Assembly (NCBI GenBank): GCA_946894095.1
Contig: OX335643.1
Location: forward strand, 5,567,036 to 5,631,035
Source of the DNA: Incurvaria masculella
Taxonomy: Eukaryota > Arthropoda > Insecta > Lepidoptera > Incurvariidae
Length of the DNA stretch: 64,000 bases
Direction: 5' to 3'
Below are positions 21,774 through 33,097 of this stretch, piece by piece (position 1 is the stretch's first letter; the number at the start of each line of letters is the position of its first letter). Made by a program: the position numbers and the translations under genes. The notes below the pieces were generated by a model, which saw only the letters and a list, made by a program, of their open reading frames with translations, did not search any database and was not told the DNA's origin.

Positions 21774-23797
21774 TTTTCGAAACAAAGTTACCCCAATATA
21801 CGGGCCACACAAGTTCCCTCGAATTGCTTTTCTTTAGGTATAGCCTTTATGACTCGTAGCTCTTATATGATTGCCATTGTCATTTCGCGGTAAACGATTA
21901 AAAAAACATATTAAAAATGAAACCGGAGTACCAGGCCGTAGATAAAGAACCGAATGATATTTAATTGAAATTTAATGAAAAATACGCCTTGTCTCTCAAA
22001 AGTCGTTAGTAATTTAAATAATAGCCAATTTTATTTAGTTCTACATTATTTTCACATTTTTCAAGATAACTTCATCACCAGTTTTTTTTGTGATGTGTTA
22101 TTTCCGGCACTTAAAACGAATACAATTGGTCCACTGGATATATTCCCGTGAATTTCGTATAGGCGACTTAGGGGTATTTTTCATGGAGGTTCACTGCCAT
22201 GGTGTTTTTTCGTAGTTCCGATTCCACTGTACTTCGGTTTCCTTACTCACTGGGTGGTAGAGTTAATCCCGCACGGGTTGGTACCATCGCATTGAAATAA
22301 CGATGTACGAAGCGACAATGAAAGTTTCAGTTTCTTTATTATGACACACTCGGATTCGTAATTGTTTTTCTTTTTCTGCCGGTTCGATTACTTCCGGCGA
22401 AGTTTCTTGTCGTTTCTTACGAGGTTTATAAATTCTTCGTTTTTCATGTCAAACTGCTTTGCAACAATTGATAAATAAGAAAATTGTAAGTGTTTTCTAA
22501 TCCAGTCCTATTACAGCCGTGCAATATATGGAAAGTCCTGGCGTGATACCATTTTTGCACCGAACAAAAAGAGAAACGTCTCCGTCTCTAATGGGGCAAA
22601 AATGCTTTCGTATGTCCGGCTGTTCTCCTGTACGGGTCGCATTTCTCAACCGATTCTCGTGACATTTGGTGAGCAGGTTCGATAATTATATAATTTCAAA
22701 AACTGGGCCCAGTTTTTGAAATGTTTTAAAAATCTACAAAAATGTCAAATGTTCAAAAAGTCGGACTCACGATGTCTACAGCTCTATTAAACTTAAAATT
22801 ATAAGTAAACATAGTGCACATAAACAAGTCGTTCAAGACGAAAAGGGGTGATTCTGTAAACCAAACTGAATAAAAAATGTACCTCTTCCAATACAGTTTT
22901 GTGTGTAGAAGGAATGAAATAACAAAGATCCGTTTCATATACAGAATAACTTTCGGCTCAGACAACCCGTTTCTGTACGTCATTAGAATGAACTAACTTG
23001 ACAAGCTAGTTTTATGTTTTATTATTTCGAAGCACCTATAATATACTTGACCATACCTACCTAACTAAAATGTTTGCTGCAAGGATTTGACCCATTCTTA
23101 TAATAGGCAAAAACCAGAAACCGACTTGAATGTTCAGTAAACTCAGTTCTATAAATTTTATCTGGACATAACAAAGACTCAAAAATATCCAAAGCAGCCA
23201 AAAGTGCGTGTTATGTTTTAGACATATCGCCCCGGAACCTGCGTTCATTGGTTAGACCTTACAGAAAACCAGAAGTTATAACCAGTGGGTCCAGTTTTAA
23301 AATGTGTCTTGTTTTTTTTTGGTATCTTCATATTAATTATTCATCAGCCCTGACAAGACAGTAAAACTAACATCATATTTACTGCCTTTGACGTCACTGA
23401 ATGAATATGTTTAATTTAGTATTTGGATATAATCAGCTACAATGGAAAAATCGATTTATTCAAGGCAGAATTGGTGACATTGATCAAATCCAACGAGCAA
23501 ATAATAAAGTCTAACATATTAGACTTTATTAGAGATTTCTTTCTTTAATCTCTGCCTTTAGTTAACGTGTCCATTCTTCACGGTCGATTATACATACATA
23601 CATATAACATTTCTTGGAAAAAGCGACCAGACTTGCTTAGTACGTAAAATAGTTTTACTTGAGTCAACCAAGGACTGGCTTAGCATCGATTTATGTCGTA
23701 ACGACGGTAATATGTTTGAATGTTCCATCTTTGTAGTCAATGTTCGCAACGCAGGTAAAGCGTTAAATCAGTGTCAGTCCGTCAGTCAGCGTGTTTG
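21774..23797. other. Noncoding with SINE scraps
   Basis: SINE body pieces lie at about 22233-22320 and 22500-22555 (plus), separated by unrelated AT-rich sequence. A 28-base palindrome with 12-base arms (AATAAAGTCTAA) lies at 23503-23530. No gene seen. Confidence 0.5.
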
Positions 23798-24112
23798 CGT
23801 TTACTGCTGGACATACGCCTCTCCAGTTTTTCTCCTGTCCTCCCGGCCCTCAGCGGTACGGAACCACTGCTTTCCGTCGACGCACTTGATGTCGTCGTCC
23901 CACCTGGCGGTTGGTCTTCCCACACTCCGTTTTCCTGTCCACGGCCGCCAGTGTAGGACACGGTTACTCCATCGGTCGTCGCCTCTTTGGCTGACATGGC
24001 CAGCCCACTGCCACTTGAGCTTAGCCACCCGGTGTCCAATACAGACTACTCTGGTACGTCGGCGGATTGCCTCGTTACGCACCATATCCCGTAGCGATAC
24101 TACCATCATGTA
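23798..24112 (-). pseudogene. RTE-clade LINE, C-terminal reverse transcriptase fragment
   Basis: Minus-strand frame of about 100 residues matching the typical end of lepidopteran RTE-type ORF2: RNEAIRRRTRV, AKLKWQWAGH, WRPWTGKRSVGRPTARW and a final EAYVQQ. A stop (TAA) occurs where the other copy (31605-31783) has a Trp codon followed by TQTR and TGA. 5'-truncated near 24112. The low-coordinate side runs into a GTCA-type tail (23770-23792), the usual RTE terminus. Confidence 0.88.
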
Positions 24113-24231
24113 TGTACGTATAATATTAAATACTTTGTTAGTAGGACGCATTGATCGCGACAGGAGGGACTATAGGAGAATTCCAAATTATGAGTATACA
24201 GCAGGTGTCGACATTGGAAGACTCAATTCAG

Positions 24232-24332
24232 CGGCCTACCTATTACGGTTCATGAGATACAGCCCTGTGACAGACGGTCGGACGGCCGGATGGACGGACA
24301 GCGGAGGCTTAGCAATAGGGTTCCGTTGGCAC
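24232..24332 (-). mobile_element. (TCCG)n-family repeat, fragment
   Basis: CTACCTATTACGGTTCATGA, a degenerate GGACGG run, and the AGCGGAGGCTTAGCAATAGG end. Confidence 0.75.
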
Positions 24333-24824
24333 ACTTTCGGTTCCGAAAATACTTTTTCAGATTATTTTCAAAATCTGATTACAATGCTTGTAGATGTCGC
24401 TGAAACTCAAATTAATAATATGATGGTGGTTGTATGCTATTAACTATTAGCCATCCATGTCAGGTTACATTAAAAAAAACATTTCTTGGAAAGAGCGACG
24501 TAGTTCCTTAGCACGAAAAAGTATATTTCCTTACTCCTACTGTGAGTTTACTAAATAAACTGGCATGAATAAAACAATCGGTCCAGTCGAGCATGTTCGT
24601 GTGTTCTGACCTCGAAAGCTTGGCTTCATACCCCGGAACAAACGGCCAGTTATAAACAAACATACGCTCAGGAGAATAGACGGATCGTGCCTCGTGGGTT
24701 TAGCCAGAGCGCCACCATATCGGCGCGAGGCGATGTGTTCTCGTCCGCCCGGCCATGCACTGCTGCGGTGACCGATCGGTTAGTGATAGGTGTTGCTTTG
24801 TGGAAACTCGACATCGGCTATTTT
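24333..24824. other. Noncoding, no feature seen
   Basis: Contains a moderately CpG-rich patch near 24680-24780. No gene seen. Confidence 0.4.
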
Positions 24825-24944
24825 TTGTGACTGAGCATGGATAGATAACGCCATATCCGCTATCATGATATTAGCCTAACACACCGCAAATACCATGCCA
24901 GGACCTTCTTTATATTGCATGGCTACATTGAACTGAGTGGTCAG
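24825..24944 (-). mobile_element. SINE tail/body fragment
   Basis: GAGCATGGATAGATAACGCC, ATGCCAGGACCTTCTTTATA, ending TTGAACTG. The sequence then passes without a gap into a TTGGCG-family MITE end (AGTGGTCAGTCGGAGTTC). Confidence 0.65.
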
Positions 24945-25080
24945 TCGGAGTTCTACAAGTTTTTACTAAACATTCTGTGCTTTTACTTTTTAAGCTGTCA
25001 AAGTAAAACTCGGACTTCCGATTTGTATGAAAACGCGGAGTCGGCGTAAACGGCAACGTCGACGTATTTACGCCGACGCG
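24938..25080 (+). mobile_element. TTGGCG-family MITE, truncated
   Basis: The terminus GTCAGTCGGAGTTCTAC then skips to TTTTTACTAAACATTCTGTG and ends after CGTCGACGTATTTACG. The region between is deleted. Confidence 0.7.
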
Positions 25081-25084
25081 ATGG

Positions 25085-25465
25085 TCTCTCCGTTACTCGA
25101 TAGCTGAGTTTGCGATTCGATAAGCTGGGGAAGCACCTGTGAGCGCGGCTAGGTTCTGGATGGGTGACCATTTTCAACCATTCAAGTTGGCCGTGGTTCG
25201 GATTCCATGTTAAACTGGAGGTCCCCTTCCTTACTTACTAGGTGGTAGGCTTAATCCCGCCCGGGTTGATACCATCGCATTGAATGAACGATGGTCAAAG
25301 CGGGAATGAAATATGTTCGTGTTTTCCATCCAGTTTAATGTAGCCGAGCAATAAAAGGAAGGTCCTGGCATGGCACCGATTTCCCATGTGGTGTGTTAGG
25401 CTAATATCGGACGGTCAGTTGTTGGGTATTAGCCATCCATGTCCAGTTAAATAAACATAAAAAAA
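25085..25465 (+). mobile_element. 5S-headed SINE, near full length
   Basis: A degraded head (GGTTCTGGATGGGTGACCAT keeps the C-box side), then a well-kept body and the tail ATTAGCCATCCATGTCCAGT with an A-run at 25457-25463. Confidence 0.8.
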
Positions 25466-25469
25466 GGTT

Positions 25470-25770
25470 GCCGCTTCAACGATCGTTCATTCACCTGGCC
25501 GGATTAACCCTACCACCTAGTAAGTAAGGAAGTAGACCTACAGTTTAACATGACTCCGAACCACGAATGACAAATCCCTAAGTCGCCTCTTACGACATGC
25601 ACGGCAGAAATGAGTGGGCCGGAATCCACGCAGCGCACAATATCTTAGAACTTTGATTCTATAACTAAATTTCATGATCTCGATCGGGTATGTGGGTTCC
25701 GACAAACGGTACCTCTGAATTTCTTCCCGTGCATGTCGTAAGAGCCGACTAAGGGTTTTTGTCGATCAGT
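25470..25770 (-). mobile_element. SINE fragments in opposite orientation
   Basis: 25470-25625 is a minus-oriented body and head-proximal segment (TTGCCGCTTCAACGATCG to CATGCACGGCAGAAATGAGT), abutting the A-tail of the preceding SINE. At 25727-25765 a plus-oriented shred of the same segment follows (CTTCCCGTGCATGTCGTAAG). Confidence 0.7.
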
Positions 25771-25896
25771 ACAACGGTATTCTATGTTCAATCGCTAGCT
25801 ACGAAACGATCAACGAAAATAACCGTATATGACAGATACTGACTATACCATCTCGCTTCTCTTGGCGACGTCACGAAATGTAATCTCCCAGTGGAC

Positions 25897-26639
25897 TAGC
25901 GTTGGGTCCATTGCGAGCGAACGTGTCAAATGACCCGGTTCGTTGATTGAACGACCGAACGACTCTCTCGTTCGCAAATATTCGTGACTGAACCGACCGA
26001 ACGACTATTGCGTTCGGCTTGCGGCTCGATTCGCATACGAACGGGTCAAAAAAGGTAACTTTATGCATATTATTATTTATAATATGTGGTATTTGGTCCT
26101 TTAGAATAGATTTCAAGTAAGTTCTGATTTATTATAATCGTAGATTATTTAATCTATGCCCTAATAACGAAAAATAAAAAAGCGAATTAGACTAAAAACA
26201 ACGAAGTATCACGCAGTATTTTTTATAATCATAGCCGGAAGTAAAGTAATTAAAATAGTGCTTTTACTGCCCTTCGTGATTTTGTTTAATTTCATACGCA
26301 TGCAACTATGTATCGCAATGCCAGTTGATGAACGAAATTTACAAAGTACAAAGGTATACTAGGTCAAACTGAACGAACAAAGAACCCTACAAACTAAAAA
26401 AATATCGGGGAAGACAAGACTCATTCGAATTTTGCAGTTGGTTCGGTCAGGAACAGGGTCTCCGCAACGACCTAAATGCAAGTTCATTCAAACCGGCCCG
26501 CTCCACTGCAAGTTCATTGGGGAATTGCGTCCTATAACCAAGCTTACAAACTAGCGAACGGGTCATAAAGAGCCGTTATATTTCCAGGTCGTTTAGTCAG
26601 AAGTCGGATCGCGTAAATCTCACGAACGTCCCAACGCTG
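25897..26639. mobile_element. hAT-like nonautonomous element, 743 bp
   Basis: The ends TAGCGTTGGGTCC and (reverse complement) CAGCGTTGGGACG form TIRs of hAT style. The flanking 8-mers CAGTGGAC and CGATGGAC match at 6 of 8 positions, fitting the 8-bp hAT target duplication. The interior is rich in GAACG/CGTTC words, clustered toward the ends, and has no transposase ORF. Confidence 0.7.
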
Positions 26640-26647
26640 CGATGGAC

Positions 26648-27429
26648 CACTGATTCAATGGAGCGAACGCTCGGTGTTGGTACTCGCTGATTATGATTAT
26701 GTGTGATTACGAAATGTCGGCGCTTTCACCGGTGACTCAACGGTTTGGTTGCCGTGATTACCTCGCTGGCCGCCGTTTTGGCGCCAATGCGCGCTGACAC
26801 CTCCACACGTCGCATATGCCCGTTGGCATTTAGGGGGTTAAAAACCGTAAAAGAAGTGTTTCCAAATCTCGTAACTACCGATCGGGATTCATGCGGCGGT
26901 AGAGCGAGCGACGAGTGTCGTAAAAATGTGTAAAATTGTCGTCACTGTTTTTCAAATAACTTAAAATTTACGTAAGAATCCTTTAATTTCTTTTAATAGA
27001 TAGTTTTGTTTATTCACAATCTCGCACAAGGCTATTTTATCGTCCCTTAAAATCCCCCCAAGTTTCAAAGCTATTATTTCCTGAATAAAAACATACATTA
27101 AAAGAATAGCTCTTTCGCAGGGTAGTTATGGACTAGATCATTCATAGGCTAGATTTAGAAAACAGATTTCTGTGGGGCAAAATATGGAAACACTTGTCTT
27201 AAGATAACTTGCAATATTTTGTCAGCAGCGTTAAGAAACGTAGGATAAAATGTTTTGCTCTTCAAAGAAAAGTTGTAAAACAAAATATGTACACTTATGT
27301 TTACAGAATAACCCCTAAATAGTCATGACTATCTGTTTTGTTTGTCTAAAATTATCAAAGAGATTTTTCTCAAATCATTATTAGAAATATTAACCTACAA
27401 TTGTTAGAAGTTATAATCACAACATTAGA
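26648..27429. other. Noncoding; CpG-rich patch at 26720-26935
   Basis: A CpG-rich segment with a 62-codon ORF (26745-26933) lacking any recognisable domain, then AT-rich DNA. No gene called. Confidence 0.35.
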
Positions 27430-27535
27430 AAGGGAAGGTCCTGGCATGGCACCTAATTCCTTCGGGAATGTGGTGTATTGGGTGTTACGGTAGTTGTGTG
27501 GTATTAGCCATCCATGTCAGGTCGCATAAAAAAAA
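27430..27535 (+). mobile_element. SINE 3' end
   Basis: GGAAGGTCCTGGCATGGCAC through ATTAGCCATCCATGTCAGGT and an A-run. 5'-truncated. Confidence 0.8.
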
Positions 27536-28072
27536 TTAAAGAAATCTTAAGAGTTATTTTAACTTCAGATCAGGGGAGACCTCGTCTTTTTTTAAACGAA
27601 ATACTATCATATGTTTCATTTCAAAATTAATTTTATGTTTACGAGAAGATTGTATTCTGCAAAATTATGCGCCGGCTAGTGAGCTCGATACAGTTAGACG
27701 TTTTGCACTAACTCGTGGCTACGCTGTCGCCATACGAATATGTTTCGATCGCTGTTCCCGTCCTTTTATACTCACTGGCTAGAAATGACACCCTTGATGC
27801 TTTAAGCTAATAGAATAGAAGTTAAAATCAAGAATTCTCAGAAAGCTCTACACTATTCCTTGCAAACGACTTCAACGCATCTTCGTTGAGAAGGTTTTTT
27901 TTTTTTAATTTTTATTATACGCTCTAAAATACTCCTTATGAAACAAGTTTTACTTGACCGCACGAAATATAGCGCCACCATATTTAGCTCGGTTGCTATC
28001 CAGGAACATTCGGAGATAAAATAGCACCCGGTACGCAACTCCCCTCGGCGCAATGGTTATTTAAAAAAAAAT
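27536..28072. other. Noncoding, no feature seen
   Basis: AT-rich DNA before the long hairpin. The 66-codon minus ORF at 27853-28053 has no recognisable domain. Confidence 0.35.
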
Positions 28073-28318
28073 TACAAAAAAATAACCGACTTCAAAGAAA
28101 AAGCACTAAAAAGTAAAAATGTATTGGCATTTTTTGTAGTTACGATTTTTGTTATTTTTTGAGTCGGCGTCAGCCGGGCACGCGCTGCGCCAGTCAAGAG
28201 AACCTTGGCTACCTTGGCTGACACCGACTCAAAAAATAACAAAAATCGTAACTACAAAAAATGGCAATTATTTTTTACTTTTTAGTGCTTTTTCTTTGAA
28301 GTCGGTTATTTTTTTTGT
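28073..28318. mobile_element. Long hairpin (foldback) with about 100-bp arms
   Basis: Arms of about 100 bp (28073-28175 and 28216-28318) are nearly perfect reverse complements, both ending outward in AACCGACTTCAAAG and inward in GAGTCGGYGTCAGCC, around a loop of about 40 nt (GGGCACGCGCTGCGC...). The outer end AACCGACTTC is the terminus of a repeat family also at 34925, 46555-46747 and 47285. Confidence 0.88.
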
Positions 28319-28640
28319 TAAATTTCTTTTTATTTGTTTATTTTTAGTGAATCTGAAGTACACTTATCAATTTGTACACGTCCTTTCTAATAAAAAAGAA
28401 TCACCGAAATCGGTTGGCGTTATATGAGTTATTCGTCCATTTGTCGCGCACATCTAAATACAAATTTAAGACTTATATGATTTTCTCATAGATACCATTG
28501 TCAGAACTTAACCAAATGGGACCACTTGGGAAGCACTAGCTTTCATTTAAAAATATAATCATCAAAATCGGTTCACCCAGGCAAAAGTTATGAGGTAACA
28601 AACATAAAAAAACAAAAAAAAAACATACAGACGAATTGAT
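28319..28640 (+). repeat. AACCGACTTC-family repeat body
   Basis: Contains AAAAAGAATCACCGAAATCG, AATCATCAAAATCGGTTCAC and ACATACAGACGAATTGATAA. The last word is the complement of the ATCAATTCGTCTGTATG block seen at 34945 and 47310. Directly continues from the hairpin. Confidence 0.6.
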
Positions 28641-29234
28641 AACCTGTCACCCATTTTCATATTCGCTGGACCTCAACTCGGGCGAAGACGCAGTTCATAA
28701 TATAAATGATCATATTTTATTTTTATAAATAAAAATAATGTTTCACACCAATAACAAAGTATCCGGTGCATGGTTTTCGTTTAAATTACTCAATATTTAT
28801 GAAAAATCTAAAAATATAAATTTTTTAAATGCACTAATAACATATGTCAAAAAATCTCTGCACATAACATATACAATTACTTGTACGAGTATTATTATTT
28901 CCAATGTTCATCAAGTCGTGTAATAAGACTTTGAAAAGAAAACAAAATACAAAAAAATATTAGCAGAATTACATTTTAGTCTCGCAAATAATATAAATAA
29001 GTGCCAATTACTAGGCAACAACATACTTATGTTTCCACGTGTTTATGGCTAATAAAGTCCTACAATATGCTAATAAATCAAGTCGAGTGTGTTCACATGA
29101 TAGCTGAATTTCCAAGTGTTAACTTCATTGCGTCAGAATATATGTAAAGATTATACCAACTCATTATTTTCATGTTAGTTCGCCTGTAAATTTTACTCTT
29201 TCCTCCGTAATAAGCAATTCCTTATTTTGTTTTT
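28641..29234. other. Noncoding, no feature seen
   Basis: AT-rich. ORF 28738-28923 has no recognisable domain. Confidence 0.4.
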
Positions 29235-29518
29235 AGGGTTCCGTACCCAAAGGGTGAAAACAGAACCCTATTATTAAGCCTCCGCTGTCCGTCCGTCTGT
29301 CACAGGGTTATATCTCATGAACCGTAATAGCTAGGCAGCTGAAATGTGTATTTGTTTTGCCTCTATAACCACAAATAGGTGGAATTTTAAAATAATAAAA
29401 ATTAAAGGCCTGTGGAGCCGGGAGCCCCCATACAAAAACGTGATTTTTTGTGTTAAATCTTGTACGATGGTACGGAACCCTTCGTATGCGAGTCCGACTC
29501 GTACTTGGCCGGTTTTTT
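29235..29518 (+). mobile_element. (TCCG)n-family repeat, full length
   Basis: AGGGTTCCGTACCCAAAGGG to GTACTTGGCCGGTTTTTT, with a short TCCG run. Confidence 0.9.
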
Positions 29519-29759
29519 AACTATAATGTAAATAGTAGTCACGGGCCTTAGCAATTGTAATCAATATCAGATTATTTTTGTCGTGTAATATACAAAAGCT
29601 TTTGTTACCATCAGATCTGAAAGAATAAGGCGATTTTTTCAGTTTTAAAAGCCTTTGTTACCAGTTCTTCGCAATAAGGCGAAAGTTTCAGTTTCAGAAC
29701 ATTGCCAGTCACTCGCCATAGGGCGAAAGTCTAAGTTTTGGTGTTACATAGATAATAGG

Positions 29760-29975
29760 GATGTTAGCCATTAATGTCTAGTTAGTTAATACTACTATCC
29801 AGACCACGCCCATCGTTATACATATAAGCCCAACACGCCGCATTCCCGAAGCGTTCCGGTGCCATGCCAGGACCTTCATTTTTAAGCAGGTCTTTATTGG
29901 ATTGAAAACACGAGTAATTTTTAATTGCTGCTACATTTTCATGCAATGCGATGGTACCAACCCGGGCGGTGGATC
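29760..29975 (-). mobile_element. SINE, tail and body
   Basis: ATGTTAGCCATTAATGTCTA tail, CGGTGCCATGCCAGGACCTT, GCGATGGTACCAACCCGGGC. Head missing. Confidence 0.75.
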
Positions 29976-30837
29976 CAGCTACGGAACTCATTTTCTGATT
30001 TACACCGTTGACGATTCAAAATTTTCAGATACCACCGTTTAGTTCTTATACACATGGCACGAACACGAGATCAATTCATAGGTGAAATTGAACCTTACTA
30101 ATTATTTTATGTTGTGTCATCGCACTCTAAGTAGATTAATTAGAAAGTGACTACACTTGGGTACAGTAGTGTTAGTATCTGTCATTGCATTAGTAAGAAA
30201 GTGTAAGTACCTATTCATCGGTAAGTCACATGTGACCGTGAATCGCCGGCAAATGTGAATGACAAGATTGACCCCACTGAATCCTTACCGTTCGGAATCA
30301 AACTATTATTATTCATGCCATCTTAGGTCCGATTCAAGTATATTGCCCTTTATTGTATTGTAATATTCCTTCGCTGCATACCCGTTTGACTGTAAAAAGG
30401 CACGTAACATATCGAGCTCGCCTCTAGTATTCCCTTATCGATACCATGACTGCGAAAGAAATATGCTTGCACGCATAACCGAGATATATTATTGACGTGT
30501 GTCTCTCTTTTTTCCAGAACCGGCCGGCGGACAAAAAATAAGGCAGAAAATTCACGAGTCAACAAGACCCTGACGAAAAACCGGAGTCATTAAATTGAAA
30601 TCAACCAAAAAAACCTGATTGTTGATTCTTGGAGTTCGGACCACACTCCTTCCATACCTCGACTCACGAGGACGTACATTGCACGGGGTCATAAATTACC
30701 AAATAAATTTAAATATTAGAATTACAAATAAAATATCAAAATTGTTTAGCCCTCGTATAACCAGTTCGGAGGTTGCGTTATTTAATATTCGAGATTCGAT
30801 CATTTGAATTTGGAATCGGCAATCTGTGGTGCGTGCG
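29976..30837. other. Upstream region of exon 1a, no repeat recognised
   Basis: No mobile element could be assigned in the roughly 860 bp before exon 1a, which fits a promoter-proximal region. No convincing TATA box or initiator could be placed. A 4-codon upstream ORF (ATG at 30838, stop TAG at 30850-30852) precedes the exon 1a start if transcription begins upstream of it. Confidence 0.35.
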
Positions 30838-30907
30838 ATGCTCGCAGTATAGTCGGAGTGTCGTGAAGTGTCCGTTCGTGAAGTGACCGTGCGAGAGAGA
30901 CAGCAAG

Positions 30908-30965
30908 ATGCAGGGTAGAGACAAGTTGTGCGCTAAACTCACCAGCGCCTTCCTGAGGAAGTGGT
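30908..30965 (+). CDS. Alternative first coding exon 1a of a membrane protein gene
   Basis: The ATG at 30908 is in a good insect start context (CAAGATG), with an in-frame TGA 24 bases upstream (30884-30886), so translation cannot start earlier in this frame. The exon encodes 19 residues (MQGRDKLCAKLTSAFLRKW) plus one base, then a perfect donor (T, GTAAGT). The short basic segment suits a cytoplasmic N-terminus. Spliced to exon 2 at 50405, the split codon becomes TGG (Trp) and a transmembrane helix follows at once. It is one of two interchangeable starts; exon 1b at 37322 has the same phase. The intron would be 19.4 kb. The gene family is not identified; a CD36/SCRB-type receptor fits a short N-tail followed by a membrane span, but other N-anchored membrane proteins fit too. 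Confidence 0.62.
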
Positions 30966-31234
30966 GTAAGTATTTACAGATTTTACAGTTTTTAACTATT
31001 TTATCCCTTTTCAGTGTTATACGGCTATGTTACTTTGTGCTATCTAACATATTTCGACAATAATAGGTTCAACACCTTATCCCAATTATAGGAATTTTAT
31101 TTGATTATTTTTACAACTATATGAATATAAATTAAGGTGAAACCTAAACTTATTTCGGGACCGTTGTAATGAAAAATATAGATTTAATTGGCATCGTCAT
31201 CTCTATTTGAAAAAAATAATATTAGATATTTTAT
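30966..31234. other. Start of first intron, no feature seen
   Basis: AT-rich intronic-type DNA following the exon 1a donor. Confidence 0.4.
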
Positions 31235-31520
31235 GGAACTAGACATGGATGTCTAATAAATACCACGCCTACTAAATGCCATAGGACTTTCCGTATATTA
31301 CTAGACTACATTGACCTCGATGGAAAACACGGACAATTTAATTGCCGATTTGTTCATCTTTCATTAAATGCTATGGTACCAACCCGGGCGGGAAAAACCC
31401 GACCATCTAGTAAGTAAGGAACTTCGATCCATGATCAGCCTCAACGGTACCCCATTCCAGAACCTAAACCAGAGTTTCTTCATCTTGACTACCGAACGAC
31501 TAGACGTTGCACCCTAGGTA
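31235..31520 (-). mobile_element. 5S-headed SINE, minus strand, with deletion
   Basis: Tail (GACATGGATGTCTAATAAAT), body with a deletion, and a 5S-like head at about 31450-31505 in reverse complement. Confidence 0.7.
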
Positions 31521-31604
31521 TTCTGATATTCACCCCATTATCCATTCTTGATGTGACTTTAAGAATTCTTGTTAATATGCCAATACTTTTTACTGAGTAG
31601 AGTC

Positions 31605-31783
31605 AGTCAGTCAGTCAGCGTGTTTGCGTCCACTGCTGGACATACGGCTCTCCAATTTTTCTCCAGTCCTCCCGGCCCTCAGCGTTACGGAACCACTGTT
31701 TTCCGCGGACGCACTTGATGTCATCGTCCCACCTGGCGAGTGGTCTTCCCACACTCCGTTTTCCTGTCCACGGCCGCCAGTAG
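31605..31783 (-). pseudogene. RTE-clade LINE 3' end, 5'-truncated
   Basis: Minus-strand frame of about 56 residues (WRPWTGKRSVGRPLARWDDD to YVQQWTQTR, stop TGA) followed on the low-coordinate side by a (GTCA)n tail at 31600-31618, the natural 3' terminus of RTE elements. Unlike the copy at 23798, the terminal Trp codon is intact. Confidence 0.88.
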
Positions 31784-32617
31784 AGAAGTAAAGTCATGTG
31801 ATGATAATTTCGCACGAAGCTGTGAAACAACACAGTTAAATGACAATGTTCAAGGTCACGACAAGGTGGCTTTCGTTTTGTTCAAAAATATTTCATCGTC
31901 TTAATGCACGGAAATACAATGTCGAACTGTATGCTAAATAGTGACAACGAATTTCTCGGACTTCCCGCCGAAGACTTGCGCCAAAGGTCGAAAGCTGTCA
32001 ATTGTTTGTGCAGGTACCACTGAAGTCACGGTTCGAGTGAACTCGTCAGGTTTCGACCTGTGATGTTTCTTCACAGGCTTTTCTTCAGTGAGCAAATGGA
32101 ATTCGCAGATCAAGCAACTTGTTTGTGATGTTAATCAGTTTCATGTACTTTTATTGAATTCAATTAAAAATATATATATAAAAATATACCAAATAAAGTT
32201 CAAATATCGTAGTAAATATTCAATTGAACGACCTTTTGATACAGTTGAAATTTCCTACCCCTACTTTGCTGTTCTTAATACCAAACTTGAACTTGTAAGA
32301 TAGGTAGCATTTTAATAAAAAAAAAAAAGGCAGCATTCCATTGAAAAAAAAACAAACAAAACAGGACACCTCAAAATGTTTTGATTTGTTATTCAAGGGC
32401 ACAATAAAAATACCTACCTTGCGACCATTTGTTTAGAAATAGCCGATTATCAAATAGATTATATTGGGTTAGGGCATTTCACTCAGTTGTATTTATTAAT
32501 TATAACAACTTATAAAAAACTCATCTACGCTCACTATTATTTTATGCTGCAATTACACGTGTAAACACCTTCTAAAATTATGCACTCAAAGTGATGTATA
32601 ATGTCCGGCTTAGTTAA
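31784..32617. other. Intronic-type noncoding DNA, no feature seen
   Basis: ORFs at 32088-32402 on both strands are AT-rich shadows with no domain. Confidence 0.4.
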
Positions 32618-32621
32618 TTAA

Positions 32622-33093
32622 GGCGCTAGGACTAGCCAACTACTCGCGCCATACAAATGCACTTTTTAACAAATGTAATAATATGTAGTGAAACGCTTCA
32701 GCAAATCCAAATAGAACTCCAGACTGATAATGGATTGTTAATATTTTTTTATTCCATCATTTATTTAAATAATAATAAAAATAAAAAAAGTTGATTTTTC
32801 TCATTAGAAATCTGAAAGTCATTCGATTTCTAGATATAAGCAAAAACAGCATATATGCATAAACAAAAAATTCCATTAGCTTTTAGATTTCTACATTTAG
32901 TCAAAAAAGTTCGGAAATGGACACCGTTTCCGCAATGTATTTTGTATAGAAAAAGGAAACATACATTAACGAAAATCATTCGATTCCTAGACAAGGAATC
33001 ATATATTGTAAGGATGACACTTATAATCGTCAGACTTAGTTAGTTTACTTGGGGTGCCTCGTCTAACTTTGCGATTTGGCTAGTACCAGGCCT
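32622..33093 (+). mobile_element. 472-bp TTAA-flanked MITE, copy 2
   Basis: TTAA at 32618-32621 and 33094-33097. Same length, same orientation and by eye the same sequence as 14277-14748 except for the last base (T here, C there). The flanking DNA is unrelated, so this is transposition and not a segmental duplication. The 62-codon ORF at 32855-33043 is inherited from the element. Confidence 0.92.
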
Positions 33094-33097
33094 TTAA

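Noticed and set aside
21198..21893. 231-codon plus ORF and long minus ORFs over the 18-bp repeat
   Set aside because: Open frames in several registers on both strands follow from a stop-free 18-bp unit. There is no start context, splice signal or non-repeat domain.
23712..24443. 243-codon plus ORF
   Set aside because: Antisense of an RTE LINE fragment fused to a (TCCG)n repeat; the minus strand carries the real homology.
28073..28318. Transcription terminator hairpin
   Set aside because: Bacterial-type terminators are not relevant here; arm length and family ends mark it as a foldback repeat.
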